From assembly GCF_001458175.1 (NCBI RefSeq), contig NZ_CYPW01000024.1:226720-290719 (forward strand): DNA of 64,000 nucleotides, written 5' to 3'. Made by a program: the position numbers and the translations under genes. Source of the DNA: Shimia marina (GTDB lineage: Bacteria > Pseudomonadota > Alphaproteobacteria > Rhodobacterales > Rhodobacteraceae). The notes beneath the pieces are model-generated. The model did no database searches. It worked only from the letters and a program-made list of their open reading frames with translations, and was not told the origin of the DNA. Positions within the stretch are counted from its first letter, which is position 1. Each line of letters starts with the position of its first letter. Of the stretch, positions 25,916-33,697 are shown one piece after another.

Positions 25916-27769
25916 TCAGGGGGTGATCTGTTGGCGTAGGGCGCTGTTTTGGCTGGGCATGACGCCGTGGGTGTGGCCGCTGCCGTTTTCAAAGCTCACG
26001 TAGCTTTTGCTGCCGTAATAGCCAAGGAAGCGCATTTGTGCGGCGGCGTCCTCAAGATCATCGGCGGAGATGTAGAGCGTCATCTGGCCATTGTTTTCCT
26101 TTTCCAGCCAGACGCGGGCGGCCCCGTCTTGCGCATGGGGGAAAGCATGCCCTTTTTTGGCGGTATAAAAGGCATCGACCTGTGCCGTGGTACCAAAAAT
26201 CAGATCGATGTCATGTGGGCGCTCTGGGCTCCAGTCGAGGGTGACTGTCAGGGTGTCCTCCAGAATGGCGCGGGTCTGTGCAGCGTCTTCGGCGTCTGGA
26301 GCGGCAAGGGCGGCGTTAAAGCCGCTACCGGCGAAGGCGTTGTCCAGCGTGGGGCTGAGTTCATCCTGAGCGGGCCAGCGGGCGAGTTCAAAATCCGGAT
26401 CCACATGCACATGCAGCGGCGTGTCTGTCAGTGGCAGGGCGTAGCTCTGCGTGTTTTCTGACAGGCGCAGGGTGTGGGTGTCACGGCCCTTGGTGGTTTC
26501 CACCACCACAGGCACCAGCATGTCATAGACGGGACCTTCCTGTGACAGGGTGAGGTTCAGGCTGGCATCTTCGCTGATGTGCACATCGCGCAGATGCAGG
26601 CGCGGCAGGCTGGCGCGGGTGAGCCACTGCGCAAAGAAGGGGCTCAGATCACGTGCGCTTGCGGTTTCAAAGGCGGTTTGCAGCTCTGCCCAACTGGCTT
26701 CTTTGTGGATGTTGTCCTGATAGAACTGACGCAGGCCCGTATAAAACATCTCCGTGCCAAGCTCGCTGCGCAGCATGTGAAACACCAGAGCCGCCTTGCC
26801 GTAGCCTTCGCCCTGACCGCCGCTTTGATGGCTGGCGGAGCGGAAGGCGGTGAGCGGTTTCATGTCTTCCGGGGCGATCAGGGCCAATTGGCGCAGCCAA
26901 TCCATGCGCATCTGGCGGGCCACATCGGCGCCTTTGTCCTCTGCCAGACCGTAGTCTGCCATGAAGGTGGTGAGCCCTTCGGACCAATTGCCCGCGTCAT
27001 AATCCACCCGCACGGCATTGCCCCACCAGCTGTGCAGGATTTCATGGGCGAGGGAGCGCTCGCTCATATAGTCATGTGGCAGGATGGAGCGGCCCACATA
27101 GGTGAGACCGGCAAAGCCAAGCCCCACAGGAATCGGCGCGGAGACCACGGAGAAGGCCGCATAGGGGTAGGGGCCGATCTGAGCTTCGAAGCGGTCGATG
27201 TAGTGCCCGCTGGCGCGCAGGTAGATGTCTGACAGACCCGCCTCTTCGGCGTGAAAATAGGTGCGCAGGCTGATGGGGGCGTTCTGACCCTGATGGGGGC
27301 GTTCCTGAAGCTGGTAGCGGCCTGCAAAAATGCCAAGGGATGTGGCTGGGCCAGAGAATGTAAAGCGCAGGTGGCGCTGATCCTCCTCGATGCGGTCTTC
27401 CAGAATGGTGCCGGTCACCGCAACCTGATCTGTGGCGGGCACGGTGATGGTGATGTCATGGGGGCCGTTCTCTGTGCCATCTGCGGGCTGTGGGAGCCAG
27501 CCGCCGCCGGTGAGATAGCTTGCCTCCTCAGACCAGCCGTTGATCCGGGTGGGGGACTGGAGTGCGGGCAGTTGGCCGCTGAAATGCGCGCCCTCGTCGG
27601 TGAGCCAGTCCGCAGTTGGCGCGCCTGTCTGTTCAGAGGTGATCACTATGGCGCCGGTGGCGGTGTCCAGCGTGATCTGCGCAGTATTTGGTTCGGCGGA
27701 GGGTGCGCCGGCAAAGGCGATGAACAGCGCTGTGGAAAAACTCAGGGAGGGGCGGAGGCTGCGGGGCAT
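25916..27769 (-). CDS. M1-like zinc metallopeptidase, exported, with atypical active site
   Basis: The 617-residue protein has an N-terminal signal peptide (LSFSTALFIAFAGAPSA) and a gluzincin core HEILH (242-246) followed by Glu264 in NWSEGL. The gap between HEILH and Glu264 is 17 residues rather than the 18 usual for M1 aminopeptidases, and the GxMEN exopeptidase motif expected upstream is replaced by GLGFAGLTYVG with no glutamate. A beta-rich N-terminal domain precedes it. It probably acts in the periplasm or at the surface on peptides, but aminopeptidase activity is doubtful. It lies 83 bases behind the TonB-dependent receptor on the same strand, and AGGAG precedes its start. The likely role is processing of a peptide substrate of that receptor. 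Confidence 0.85.
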   Translation of the reverse strand: MPRSLRPSLSFSTALFIAFAGAPSAEPNTAQITLDTATGAIVITSEQTGAPTADWLTDEGAHFSGQLPALQSPTRINGWSEEASYLTGGGWLPQPADGTENGPHDITITVPATDQVAVTGTILEDRIEEDQRHLRFTFSGPATSLGIFAGRYQLQERPHQGQNAPISLRTYFHAEEAGLSDIYLRASGHYIDRFEAQIGPYPYAAFSVVSAPIPVGLGFAGLTYVGRSILPHDYMSERSLAHEILHSWWGNAVRVDYDAGNWSEGLTTFMADYGLAEDKGADVARQMRMDWLRQLALIAPEDMKPLTAFRSASHQSGGQGEGYGKAALVFHMLRSELGTEMFYTGLRQFYQDNIHKEASWAELQTAFETASARDLSPFFAQWLTRASLPRLHLRDVHISEDASLNLTLSQEGPVYDMLVPVVVETTKGRDTHTLRLSENTQSYALPLTDTPLHVHVDPDFELARWPAQDELSPTLDNAFAGSGFNAALAAPDAEDAAQTRAILEDTLTVTLDWSPERPHDIDLIFGTTAQVDAFYTAKKGHAFPHAQDGAARVWLEKENNGQMTLYISADDLEDAAAQMRFLGYYGSKSYVSFENGSGHTHGVMPSQNSALRQQITP

Positions 27770-27800
27770 GTGGATCTCCTACGTGTCGCAGGTGTCGAAG

Positions 27801-27830
27801 GAAAAAGTGGCGCATCTCGCGATGCGCCAC
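27801..27830 (-). terminator. Intrinsic terminator between receptor and peptidase genes
   Basis: On the minus strand GTGGCGCATC/GATGCGCCAC form a ten-base stem with a four-base loop followed by TTTTTC. It lies 23 bases after the receptor stop and before the peptidase start, so the peptidase may be expressed at a lower level by read-through. Confidence 0.85.
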
Positions 27831-27852
27831 CTGATATGTGTGAAGCTCTGGA

Positions 27853-30447
27853 TTAGAAGGTCAAGTTTGTCCCAACCCAGACGGTGCGGCCGCGCACCCA
27901 TGGGCTGGTGTCGCTTGAGGTCCCGGAGGGCATGCGGTCAAACAGGTTGTTGACCTGCACATCCAGCATCAGGTCGTTGCCGTTGCCAACCTCTGCCACC
28001 TTGAAAGACGCGTTCAGATTAAACAGCACATATTTCTTGAATCTGTGATCTTTGTACTCTGAATAAAGTGGGCCGTTTGGATCAGGCCGCGTCACGCCAT
28101 CATAGAGGACACCGCTGTATGCATCGGTGAAATCCGCTACGAGACCGAGGCTCATACCGCCATCAAACCATTGAGACCGGATTTCCGCAGTTGCGCGGAA
28201 GGGTTGATCCAGATTGCCAAGGTTTTCGTCCCATGCGCTGCGGTTGTAGGCTTGGCCGTTGTACCAAACATCGCGGCTTTCTTGACTTGGGGTTGCGAAG
28301 TATGTGCCGCCAACACGGTTGCTGTCAGACCAAGTGAGCGAGGTATAGATGCCCAGATTGTTCAGATGCGGAATGTTGGTTGGTTGCCAGGTTTTCTGAT
28401 ATTCAAGCACCAAGGACTTGTAGTCACTTTCGCCGCCATTGGTCAGGGTCGGTGATGTCGAAGTGCCTTCATTGGTAAACAGATCCTTGCCTTTACGTTG
28501 CAGTGCGCGCACACGCCAGAAGCCATTTGTAAAGCGATCCTTGATGCCGAGCGCGACGGAGAGTTCATCGTTGTAAGGCGTGTCAAGGCCACGACCACTA
28601 TAGGAGGTTTCTCCACCGTTGAAGGTTTCGTTCCAAGGCAGCGTTGGGTCGCCAAACCGCAGGCCCATGCGGGTTCTTGGCAAGGCGTCCTGCACTGCGT
28701 AGGCGAGATAATTGTCGTCATAGTACCGGTTGGCACCAACAGTCAGAGAGAAGCCATCCGAAGGCGCCCATGTTGCGCTCAGACGTGGGGCAATGTCGAC
28801 ATTCTCAAGGACGTCATTGTAATCCATGCGCAGGCCGCCGCGCAGGAAGAAATCCCCAAAAGTCTGATCGATTTCGGCATAAGCACCGACCTTGGACGCC
28901 GTCACATCCAGATTGTAGGCATCAATGGTCTGGCGTGCCCAGAAGTATTGCTCAGCTGTACAGCTCGGGTCGCCGGGATTGCAGTTGCCTGCGGTGTTTG
29001 CAAATGTGCTGGTATAGTACTCCACAGCTTCACCACGCCGGTTCACGTCGTAGTACTCAAGCTCAATCCCTGATTTGAACGTGCCGTTGCCCACTTCACC
29101 TGACACTTTTGCATCCAAGCCAATGCGATTGTCTTGGAAGTACTTGCTGCCGGTGCCGCCGGTCTGGCACATTTGTACACCGCCTCCGGCGACTGGATCG
29201 CAACCTTCTATGCCAGCGGAGAGGTCATTGCCGTTTCGATCCATGCCGATCCAGTTGAATTGCTGATTTTCGTCCTGCGTGTTTGCAATTTCATTGCGTT
29301 GCAGGTTTACGCCCAGATCCAGTGTGGCGTTGCGCATGAACCAGAGGTTTCCGATATCCCTCTCATAGCCCACTTCGCCCAGAAGTGCCTGGTTCTGGAT
29401 ATCCAGTTTCACATCACGCGTGTTTTCCAGATTCCAGTCCTGATCATAGTCCGTATAGTTCAGCGATCCTGTCAGCCGATCACCATTGTCGAGCTCATGT
29501 GTCAGGGCAAAGCGATAAAAATCGCTGCGGCTTTTGGAGTCGACCACTTCTGAGCCAAACTGCGGTGCGCGTTGCTTTTCAGCCGTTGCTCGCTGCGTGG
29601 AGTAACCAAACATGACGGCGGTGTTTTCAGAAACCGGGGTTGAGTAATCCAGTGAGAAATTCTGTTTGGTCCACTTGGGCTTTGCCCGATTATTGGGGTT
29701 CTCTTTGTCCTCTGTACCCAAGGAGTATTTCGCAAAATCATCACTTTGGAAGGAGTAGCTGAGTGCACCGCGCGCTTCTTCGAGGTCTGGTTTGCGCAGT
29801 TTATAGTTTACAGAGCCACCAAGGAAGCCGCCGTATTCTGCGGAAACATTGGAGTCCATCACCTCAACCTGTTCCACCATACTGGAAGGAACGTACTGTG
29901 TTTGGGAATGCCCTCCGTAAAAACCCAGCAAGTCGGGAACAACGCTTTCATCACCCTGAGTGGAAGGGCTTGCCGGTGTGACAACAGAGTTGATCCCGAT
30001 CCCGTCGATCATGATGTTGTTCTCATTGACGCGTGCGCCCGAGATGGAAATTTCCTGCGGCTGGAGGTCAAGCACGTCATCGGTACCTTCGCCGACGTCG
30101 TCATTGACTTCACCATCTTCGTTCACATCAGAACGGTAGTGGACGTTGGGCAGACCGACGAGGGCGCTGTTGGCGTCTTGACCGTTGCCGCGCAGCAGGA
30201 TTGAGTCTTGACCCAGAGTGGACGTGCCTGAGTTGGCAGGATCGTCTTCGTCGATGGTGTTGCTGGCGATGCCGCCGTCATCGGTGCCCTCACCAGAGGT
30301 CTGGCCCTCGGCCTCCTCTGTGGGAACGCCCACCACGATGTCATCAAGATCGGTTGCACTTTGCGCCATGGCAAAAGGCGCAGCAAAGGGCGCAGCCACA
30401 AGCATCGTGCTTGTGAACAGCAGCGCCCGAACAGAGGAATGCCGCAT
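27853..30447 (-). CDS. TonB-dependent outer membrane receptor
   Basis: The roughly 864-residue protein has a signal peptide (cut near AMAQS), a TonB-box-like segment (DLDDIVVGVP), a plug domain (about 70-200, with GARVNENNIMIDGIG) and a beta barrel ending in aromatic Phe (VWVGTNLTF). The early plug is very acidic and contains DVNEDGEVNDD, close to a dockerin/EF-hand calcium loop. The start at 30447 was chosen over a GTG nine bases upstream because of spacing to GAAGGG. It is followed by an M1-like peptidase and is divergent from a TonB gene. A substrate is unknown; peptide or peptide-bound metal is likely from context. No Fur or Irr box is recognised upstream. Confidence 0.9.
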   Translation of the reverse strand: MRHSSVRALLFTSTMLVAAPFAAPFAMAQSATDLDDIVVGVPTEEAEGQTSGEGTDDGGIASNTIDEDDPANSGTSTLGQDSILLRGNGQDANSALVGLPNVHYRSDVNEDGEVNDDVGEGTDDVLDLQPQEISISGARVNENNIMIDGIGINSVVTPASPSTQGDESVVPDLLGFYGGHSQTQYVPSSMVEQVEVMDSNVSAEYGGFLGGSVNYKLRKPDLEEARGALSYSFQSDDFAKYSLGTEDKENPNNRAKPKWTKQNFSLDYSTPVSENTAVMFGYSTQRATAEKQRAPQFGSEVVDSKSRSDFYRFALTHELDNGDRLTGSLNYTDYDQDWNLENTRDVKLDIQNQALLGEVGYERDIGNLWFMRNATLDLGVNLQRNEIANTQDENQQFNWIGMDRNGNDLSAGIEGCDPVAGGGVQMCQTGGTGSKYFQDNRIGLDAKVSGEVGNGTFKSGIELEYYDVNRRGEAVEYYTSTFANTAGNCNPGDPSCTAEQYFWARQTIDAYNLDVTASKVGAYAEIDQTFGDFFLRGGLRMDYNDVLENVDIAPRLSATWAPSDGFSLTVGANRYYDDNYLAYAVQDALPRTRMGLRFGDPTLPWNETFNGGETSYSGRGLDTPYNDELSVALGIKDRFTNGFWRVRALQRKGKDLFTNEGTSTSPTLTNGGESDYKSLVLEYQKTWQPTNIPHLNNLGIYTSLTWSDSNRVGGTYFATPSQESRDVWYNGQAYNRSAWDENLGNLDQPFRATAEIRSQWFDGGMSLGLVADFTDAYSGVLYDGVTRPDPNGPLYSEYKDHRFKKYVLFNLNASFKVAEVGNGNDLMLDVQVNNLFDRMPSGTSSDTSPWVRGRTVWVGTNLTF

Positions 30448-30791
30448 GAGGCCCACCCTTCGGAGTCGTTTTGAGAATGTGTTTTGATGTGGGCTAGCTC
30501 AGGTTCCTGTTGCGGAACTTTGGCATCGCTAACATGCCATGTGTCAGCCTTTTTCTGAGTCTACAAGAGGGAATGAGCGATTTTCCACTCATTCACGGGT
30601 TGTTCTTGGATTCGTGACTTGACAGTTGAGGTGCTTGAGACGAGTAGATCGACGCTTCGCCCGCCGTGCCACCCCTATGTGCACATGCCAGCCGCCTGAC
30701 CTCGTGTGATCTTTGTGAGACAGCGGGGGTTGGTTTTTTTGGCGGCCTTGATCTCAGACCGCTTTTGTCTCCTTGAAGCGGGGTTAGATCG
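30448..30791. other. Divergent control region between the receptor and TonB genes
   Basis: This 344-base gap carries three inverted repeats within 92 bases (30503-30594) and no supported gene. It must contain the promoters of both the receptor and the TonB gene. Confidence 0.65.
30503..30594. promoter_or_regulatory. Cluster of three inverted repeats in the receptor promoter region
   Basis: GTTCC-N6-GGAAC lies at 30503-30518, TGGCAT-N7-ATGCCA (perfect) at 30521-30539, and GAATGAG-N10-CTCATTC (perfect) at 30571-30594. Each could bind a dimeric regulator or form a hairpin in the receptor leader. None matches a regulator I can name. Confidence 0.55.
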
Positions 30792-31625
30792 TTGAAAACA
30801 ATTCAATTTACCTTGTGTCTGTGCCTTGCCATGGGGGTGCTGTTGATGGGGTTTGTTGTGCGTTTTCAGGGCGCGCCACAATCCTCCGGGGCGACGGGGC
30901 AGGCTGTTATGTCGCTCGCGGCGTCCTCAAAGGCGGTCAAGGCGATGGTGCAGAGTTGGGAGGCCCCTCCATCGGTGGCCGCCGCCGTTGTACAGCGTTT
31001 GAAGGCTGTGGAAGCTACGCCACTCGCTCTAGAGTTGCCAAGCCGGGCTCTGCGAGCGCAGGTAAAGCTGGTGGTGCCAGAGCAGACCAAGCTTGACATG
31101 CAGCCGGATCAGTTTTCCCCTCCGGAGATGGTGACGCAGCCACATGAGCCGCCGCCGGATGTGAAACCAGCCGCCGTGGCCTCTGTCAGTCACAGCAGCA
31201 CCGCCACGGCTGTTCCGCAGCAGCAATCCGTGAGTGCGGCGACGCGGCAAAAGCAGCAGGCCAAGGGAAATGCGAAAGGCAGTTCCGCCGGGAAAACGGG
31301 GCGACAGTCTGTTTCATCCAGCAACAGTGCAGCGCAGGTTAGCCCAGAAAAACTCTGGGGGGCGGCGGTGCGTCAAATGGTGGAGCGCAACAAGCGGTAT
31401 CCGGCCAAGGCCCGGGGCCAGACTGGACGTGTGCGGGTGCAGATCACGCTGGCAGCGAATGGGCGGTTGCGCCGGGTTGTGGTTGTGACGTCCTCGGGGG
31501 TGCGTGCGCTGGATCGGGCGGCGATTGCAGCGGTGCGCCATTCCAAGCGGTATCCCAAGGCACCTGAAGGGTTTGGCCGCGCGCAGCACAGCTTCAACCT
31601 GACCATTAGTTTTGCACAGAAATAG
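30792..31625 (+). CDS. TonB-family energy transducer
   Basis: The 277-residue protein has one N-terminal membrane helix (about 5-24), a long low-complexity periplasmic linker rich in Pro, Gln, Ser and Ala (about 95-180), and a C-terminal TonB domain (about 190-275, with WGAAVRQMVERNKRYPAKARG and YPKAPEGFGRAQHSFNLTI). It would pass proton-motive energy from an ExbB/ExbD pair to the divergent outer membrane receptor. ExbB and ExbD are not in this window. The best start is TTG 30792, because the next ATG would cut into the membrane helix. Its last 20 bases overlap the convergent LysR gene. Confidence 0.88.
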   Translation: MKTIQFTLCLCLAMGVLLMGFVVRFQGAPQSSGATGQAVMSLAASSKAVKAMVQSWEAPPSVAAAVVQRLKAVEATPLALELPSRALRAQVKLVVPEQTKLDMQPDQFSPPEMVTQPHEPPPDVKPAAVASVSHSSTATAVPQQQSVSAATRQKQQAKGNAKGSSAGKTGRQSVSSSNSAAQVSPEKLWGAAVRQMVERNKRYPAKARGQTGRVRVQITLAANGRLRRVVVVTSSGVRALDRAAIAAVRHSKRYPKAPEGFGRAQHSFNLTISFAQK

Positions 31626-32538
31626 CGCCGTCTGGCGCGGCCAGAATACGGGCGGCTTCGCTTTGCAGCACGTCGGCGAGCACATCGCTGCCCGGGCGTG
31701 GTTGCGGCAGGTTTGGCTGTACAAGGGCGAGCGCGCGGCTGGCGGCGGGATCATTGATCAGATGCAGGCGCACATCGGTGCCTCGGCGCCGTTCGGTGGC
31801 GGCATAGATGGACGGGAGAATGGCCACGCCCGCACCGGTGGCTGCCATCAGGCGAATGGCGTCCAGACTGGTGCCCTCATACTCATCGGATACCCGCCCG
31901 CCAGCGCTGGCAGCGAGGCCCGCCACAATGTGTGACAGCCGATGACCGGACCCCAGTGTGAGCAGGGTCTGGCCTGACAGCGCGTTGAGCGGCAGGGTGC
32001 CCTGCGGACTGCGCAACGGGTGATCAAGCGCCAGCGCGGCCCAGAGCTGTTCGGTAAACAGATGGGTGGACTGGGCACCGGGATGGTCCTCGGGGGTGGA
32101 GATGATCATATCGAGCCGACCGCTGCGCAGACCTTCATCAAGATCACGGGTACTCTCTTCGCGTACAATCAGGCGGAAGTGGGGGTGCTCACGGTGGAGC
32201 CGTTGTACCACGCCGGGCAGAAGATAGGGGCCGATGGACGGCAAAACCCCCAGACGCAGGCGGCCCTGAAAGATCCCGCCGCCTTGAGCTGCGGCGCGCA
32301 AGTCTTTGTGTTCATGTAGGATTTGTCGAGCACGTCTGACCACATCCTCGCCCACGGGGGTTATTTTGGCACCGCTGCGCCCGCGTTGAAACAGCGGCGC
32401 GCCCAGATCCGCCTCAACCTCTGAGAGTTGAGCGGAAAGGCTGGGTTGGCTGACGTTGAGCTGGGCGGCGGCCAGACCGATCTGGCCGGTGTCCGCCACG
32501 GCAACGATGTATTCCAATTGGCGCAAGGTGGGGCGCAT
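31606..32538 (-). CDS. LysR-family transcriptional regulator
   Basis: The 310-residue protein has an N-terminal winged helix (about 1-60, LRQLEYIVAVADTGQIGLAA) and a substrate-binding-type effector domain (about 87-295). It resembles the OxyR-like branch, but the redox cysteines of OxyR are absent, so it is not a peroxide sensor of that kind. The start at 32538 has GAGG six bases upstream; a TTG 12 bases earlier is less likely. It is divergent from the SbtA-type permease gene, which is the probable target. The 135-base gap contains AT-rich sequence suited to a T-N11-A type LysR site. Confidence 0.9.
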   Translation of the reverse strand: MRPTLRQLEYIVAVADTGQIGLAAAQLNVSQPSLSAQLSEVEADLGAPLFQRGRSGAKITPVGEDVVRRARQILHEHKDLRAAAQGGGIFQGRLRLGVLPSIGPYLLPGVVQRLHREHPHFRLIVREESTRDLDEGLRSGRLDMIISTPEDHPGAQSTHLFTEQLWAALALDHPLRSPQGTLPLNALSGQTLLTLGSGHRLSHIVAGLAASAGGRVSDEYEGTSLDAIRLMAATGAGVAILPSIYAATERRRGTDVRLHLINDPAASRALALVQPNLPQPRPGSDVLADVLQSEAARILAAPDGAISVQN

Positions 32539-32673
32539 GCATAGCCTCAAACTATGAAAAACAGAGGTATCATATATTTGAATCTATGTATGTGGCAACA
32601 GATATAGCGGCCCACAGACCAAAAGATCCGCGCCACAGCTGGCCAGGGATCAGCACCGTCAGAAGGGACAGCT

Positions 32674-33642
32674 ATGGAACTCTCAATCGCCGCTCTGGCG
32701 AGCAATCTGCTCGCGCCGACCATTTTGTTTTTTGTGCTCGGATTGGTGGCTGCCATCGCGCGCAGTGACCTGTCGATCCCTGAGGGGGCGGCGAAGTTCA
32801 TGTCGATCTACCTATTGATGGCGATTGGGTTCAAAGGCGGGGCGGCGGTGGCCAAAAGCGGGGTGGATGGGCATCTGCTGTCTGCACTGGGGGCGGGGGT
32901 GGTGCTGTCGTTTGTGTTGCCCTTTGTGGCCTATGGGCTGCTGCGGGTGATGACCCGGCTGGATGGGCTCAATGCGGCGGCGGTGGCTGGGCACTACGGC
33001 TCTATTTCCATTGTGACCTTTGTCACCGCTGTGAACCTGCTGGAGGCGCGTGGGGTGGCCTCAGAAGGCTATATGGTGGCCGTGGCGGCGGCGATGGAGG
33101 TGCCTGCGATCATGTCCGCGCTCTGGCTGGCGGCGCGCAAGAGCGGGCAGGTGGTGATGGGCGGCGCGTTGCTGCGCCACATCCTTGGCAATGGTTCTAT
33201 TGTGCTGCTGTTGGGCGCCTTTGCGATTGGCGCCGTCACGGGGGAAAAGGGGCTCAATGATCTGCATCCCTTTATTGTGGTGCCGTTCACTGGCGTGCTG
33301 GCGCTGTTCCTGCTGGATATGGGGCTGTCTGCGGGCAAGAGCCTGTTGGCAAACCGCAAAGATATCTCTGGCGGGGTGCTGATCTTTGGATGTGTGATGC
33401 CGCTGGTCGGGAGCCTGTTTGGATTGGCGGCGGCCAAGCTTGTGGGGCTGTCGGACGGGGGCAGCTTCCTGATGATGGTGTTGAGCGCCTCGGCCTCATA
33501 TATCGCGGTGCCGGCGGCGATGCGGCTGGCGCTGCCACAGGCCAAATCGGGCATTTACCTGTCTCTGGCGCTGGGCGTGACGTTTCCTTTCAACCTGACA
33601 CTGGGGATGCCGATCTACTATGCGCTGGCGACCCTGTTGTGA
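32674..33642 (+). CDS. SbtA-family sodium-dependent bicarbonate-type permease
   Basis: The 322-residue protein is all membrane helices (about ten), in two inverted halves, and fits the SbtA/DUF897 family. The best known member imports bicarbonate with sodium in cyanobacteria; in heterotrophs the substrate is not settled and could be bicarbonate or a small carboxylate. Conserved small-residue stretches such as VAGHYGSISIVTFVTAVN are present. AAGGGAC precedes the ATG. It is divergent from a LysR regulator and has its own terminator, suggesting an inducible single-gene unit. No SbtB-type PII gene is adjacent. Confidence 0.85.
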   Translation: MELSIAALASNLLAPTILFFVLGLVAAIARSDLSIPEGAAKFMSIYLLMAIGFKGGAAVAKSGVDGHLLSALGAGVVLSFVLPFVAYGLLRVMTRLDGLNAAAVAGHYGSISIVTFVTAVNLLEARGVASEGYMVAVAAAMEVPAIMSALWLAARKSGQVVMGGALLRHILGNGSIVLLLGAFAIGAVTGEKGLNDLHPFIVVPFTGVLALFLLDMGLSAGKSLLANRKDISGGVLIFGCVMPLVGSLFGLAAAKLVGLSDGGSFLMMVLSASASYIAVPAAMRLALPQAKSGIYLSLALGVTFPFNLTLGMPIYYALATLL

Positions 33643-33648
33643 CGCGAA

Positions 33649-33680
33649 AAGGCCCCATCATGCGGATGGGGCCTTGTTTC
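33649..33680 (+). terminator. Intrinsic terminator of the SbtA-type gene
   Basis: AAGGCCCCATC-ATGCG-GATGGGGCCTT forms an eleven-base stem followed by GTTTC. Confidence 0.88.
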
Positions 33681-33697
33681 TCTGTGATTGAGGTGGC

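Noticed and set aside
31606..32538. LysR gene considered as oxyR
   Set aside because: The redox cysteine pair of OxyR is absent and the gene is paired with a permease rather than a catalase or peroxidase.
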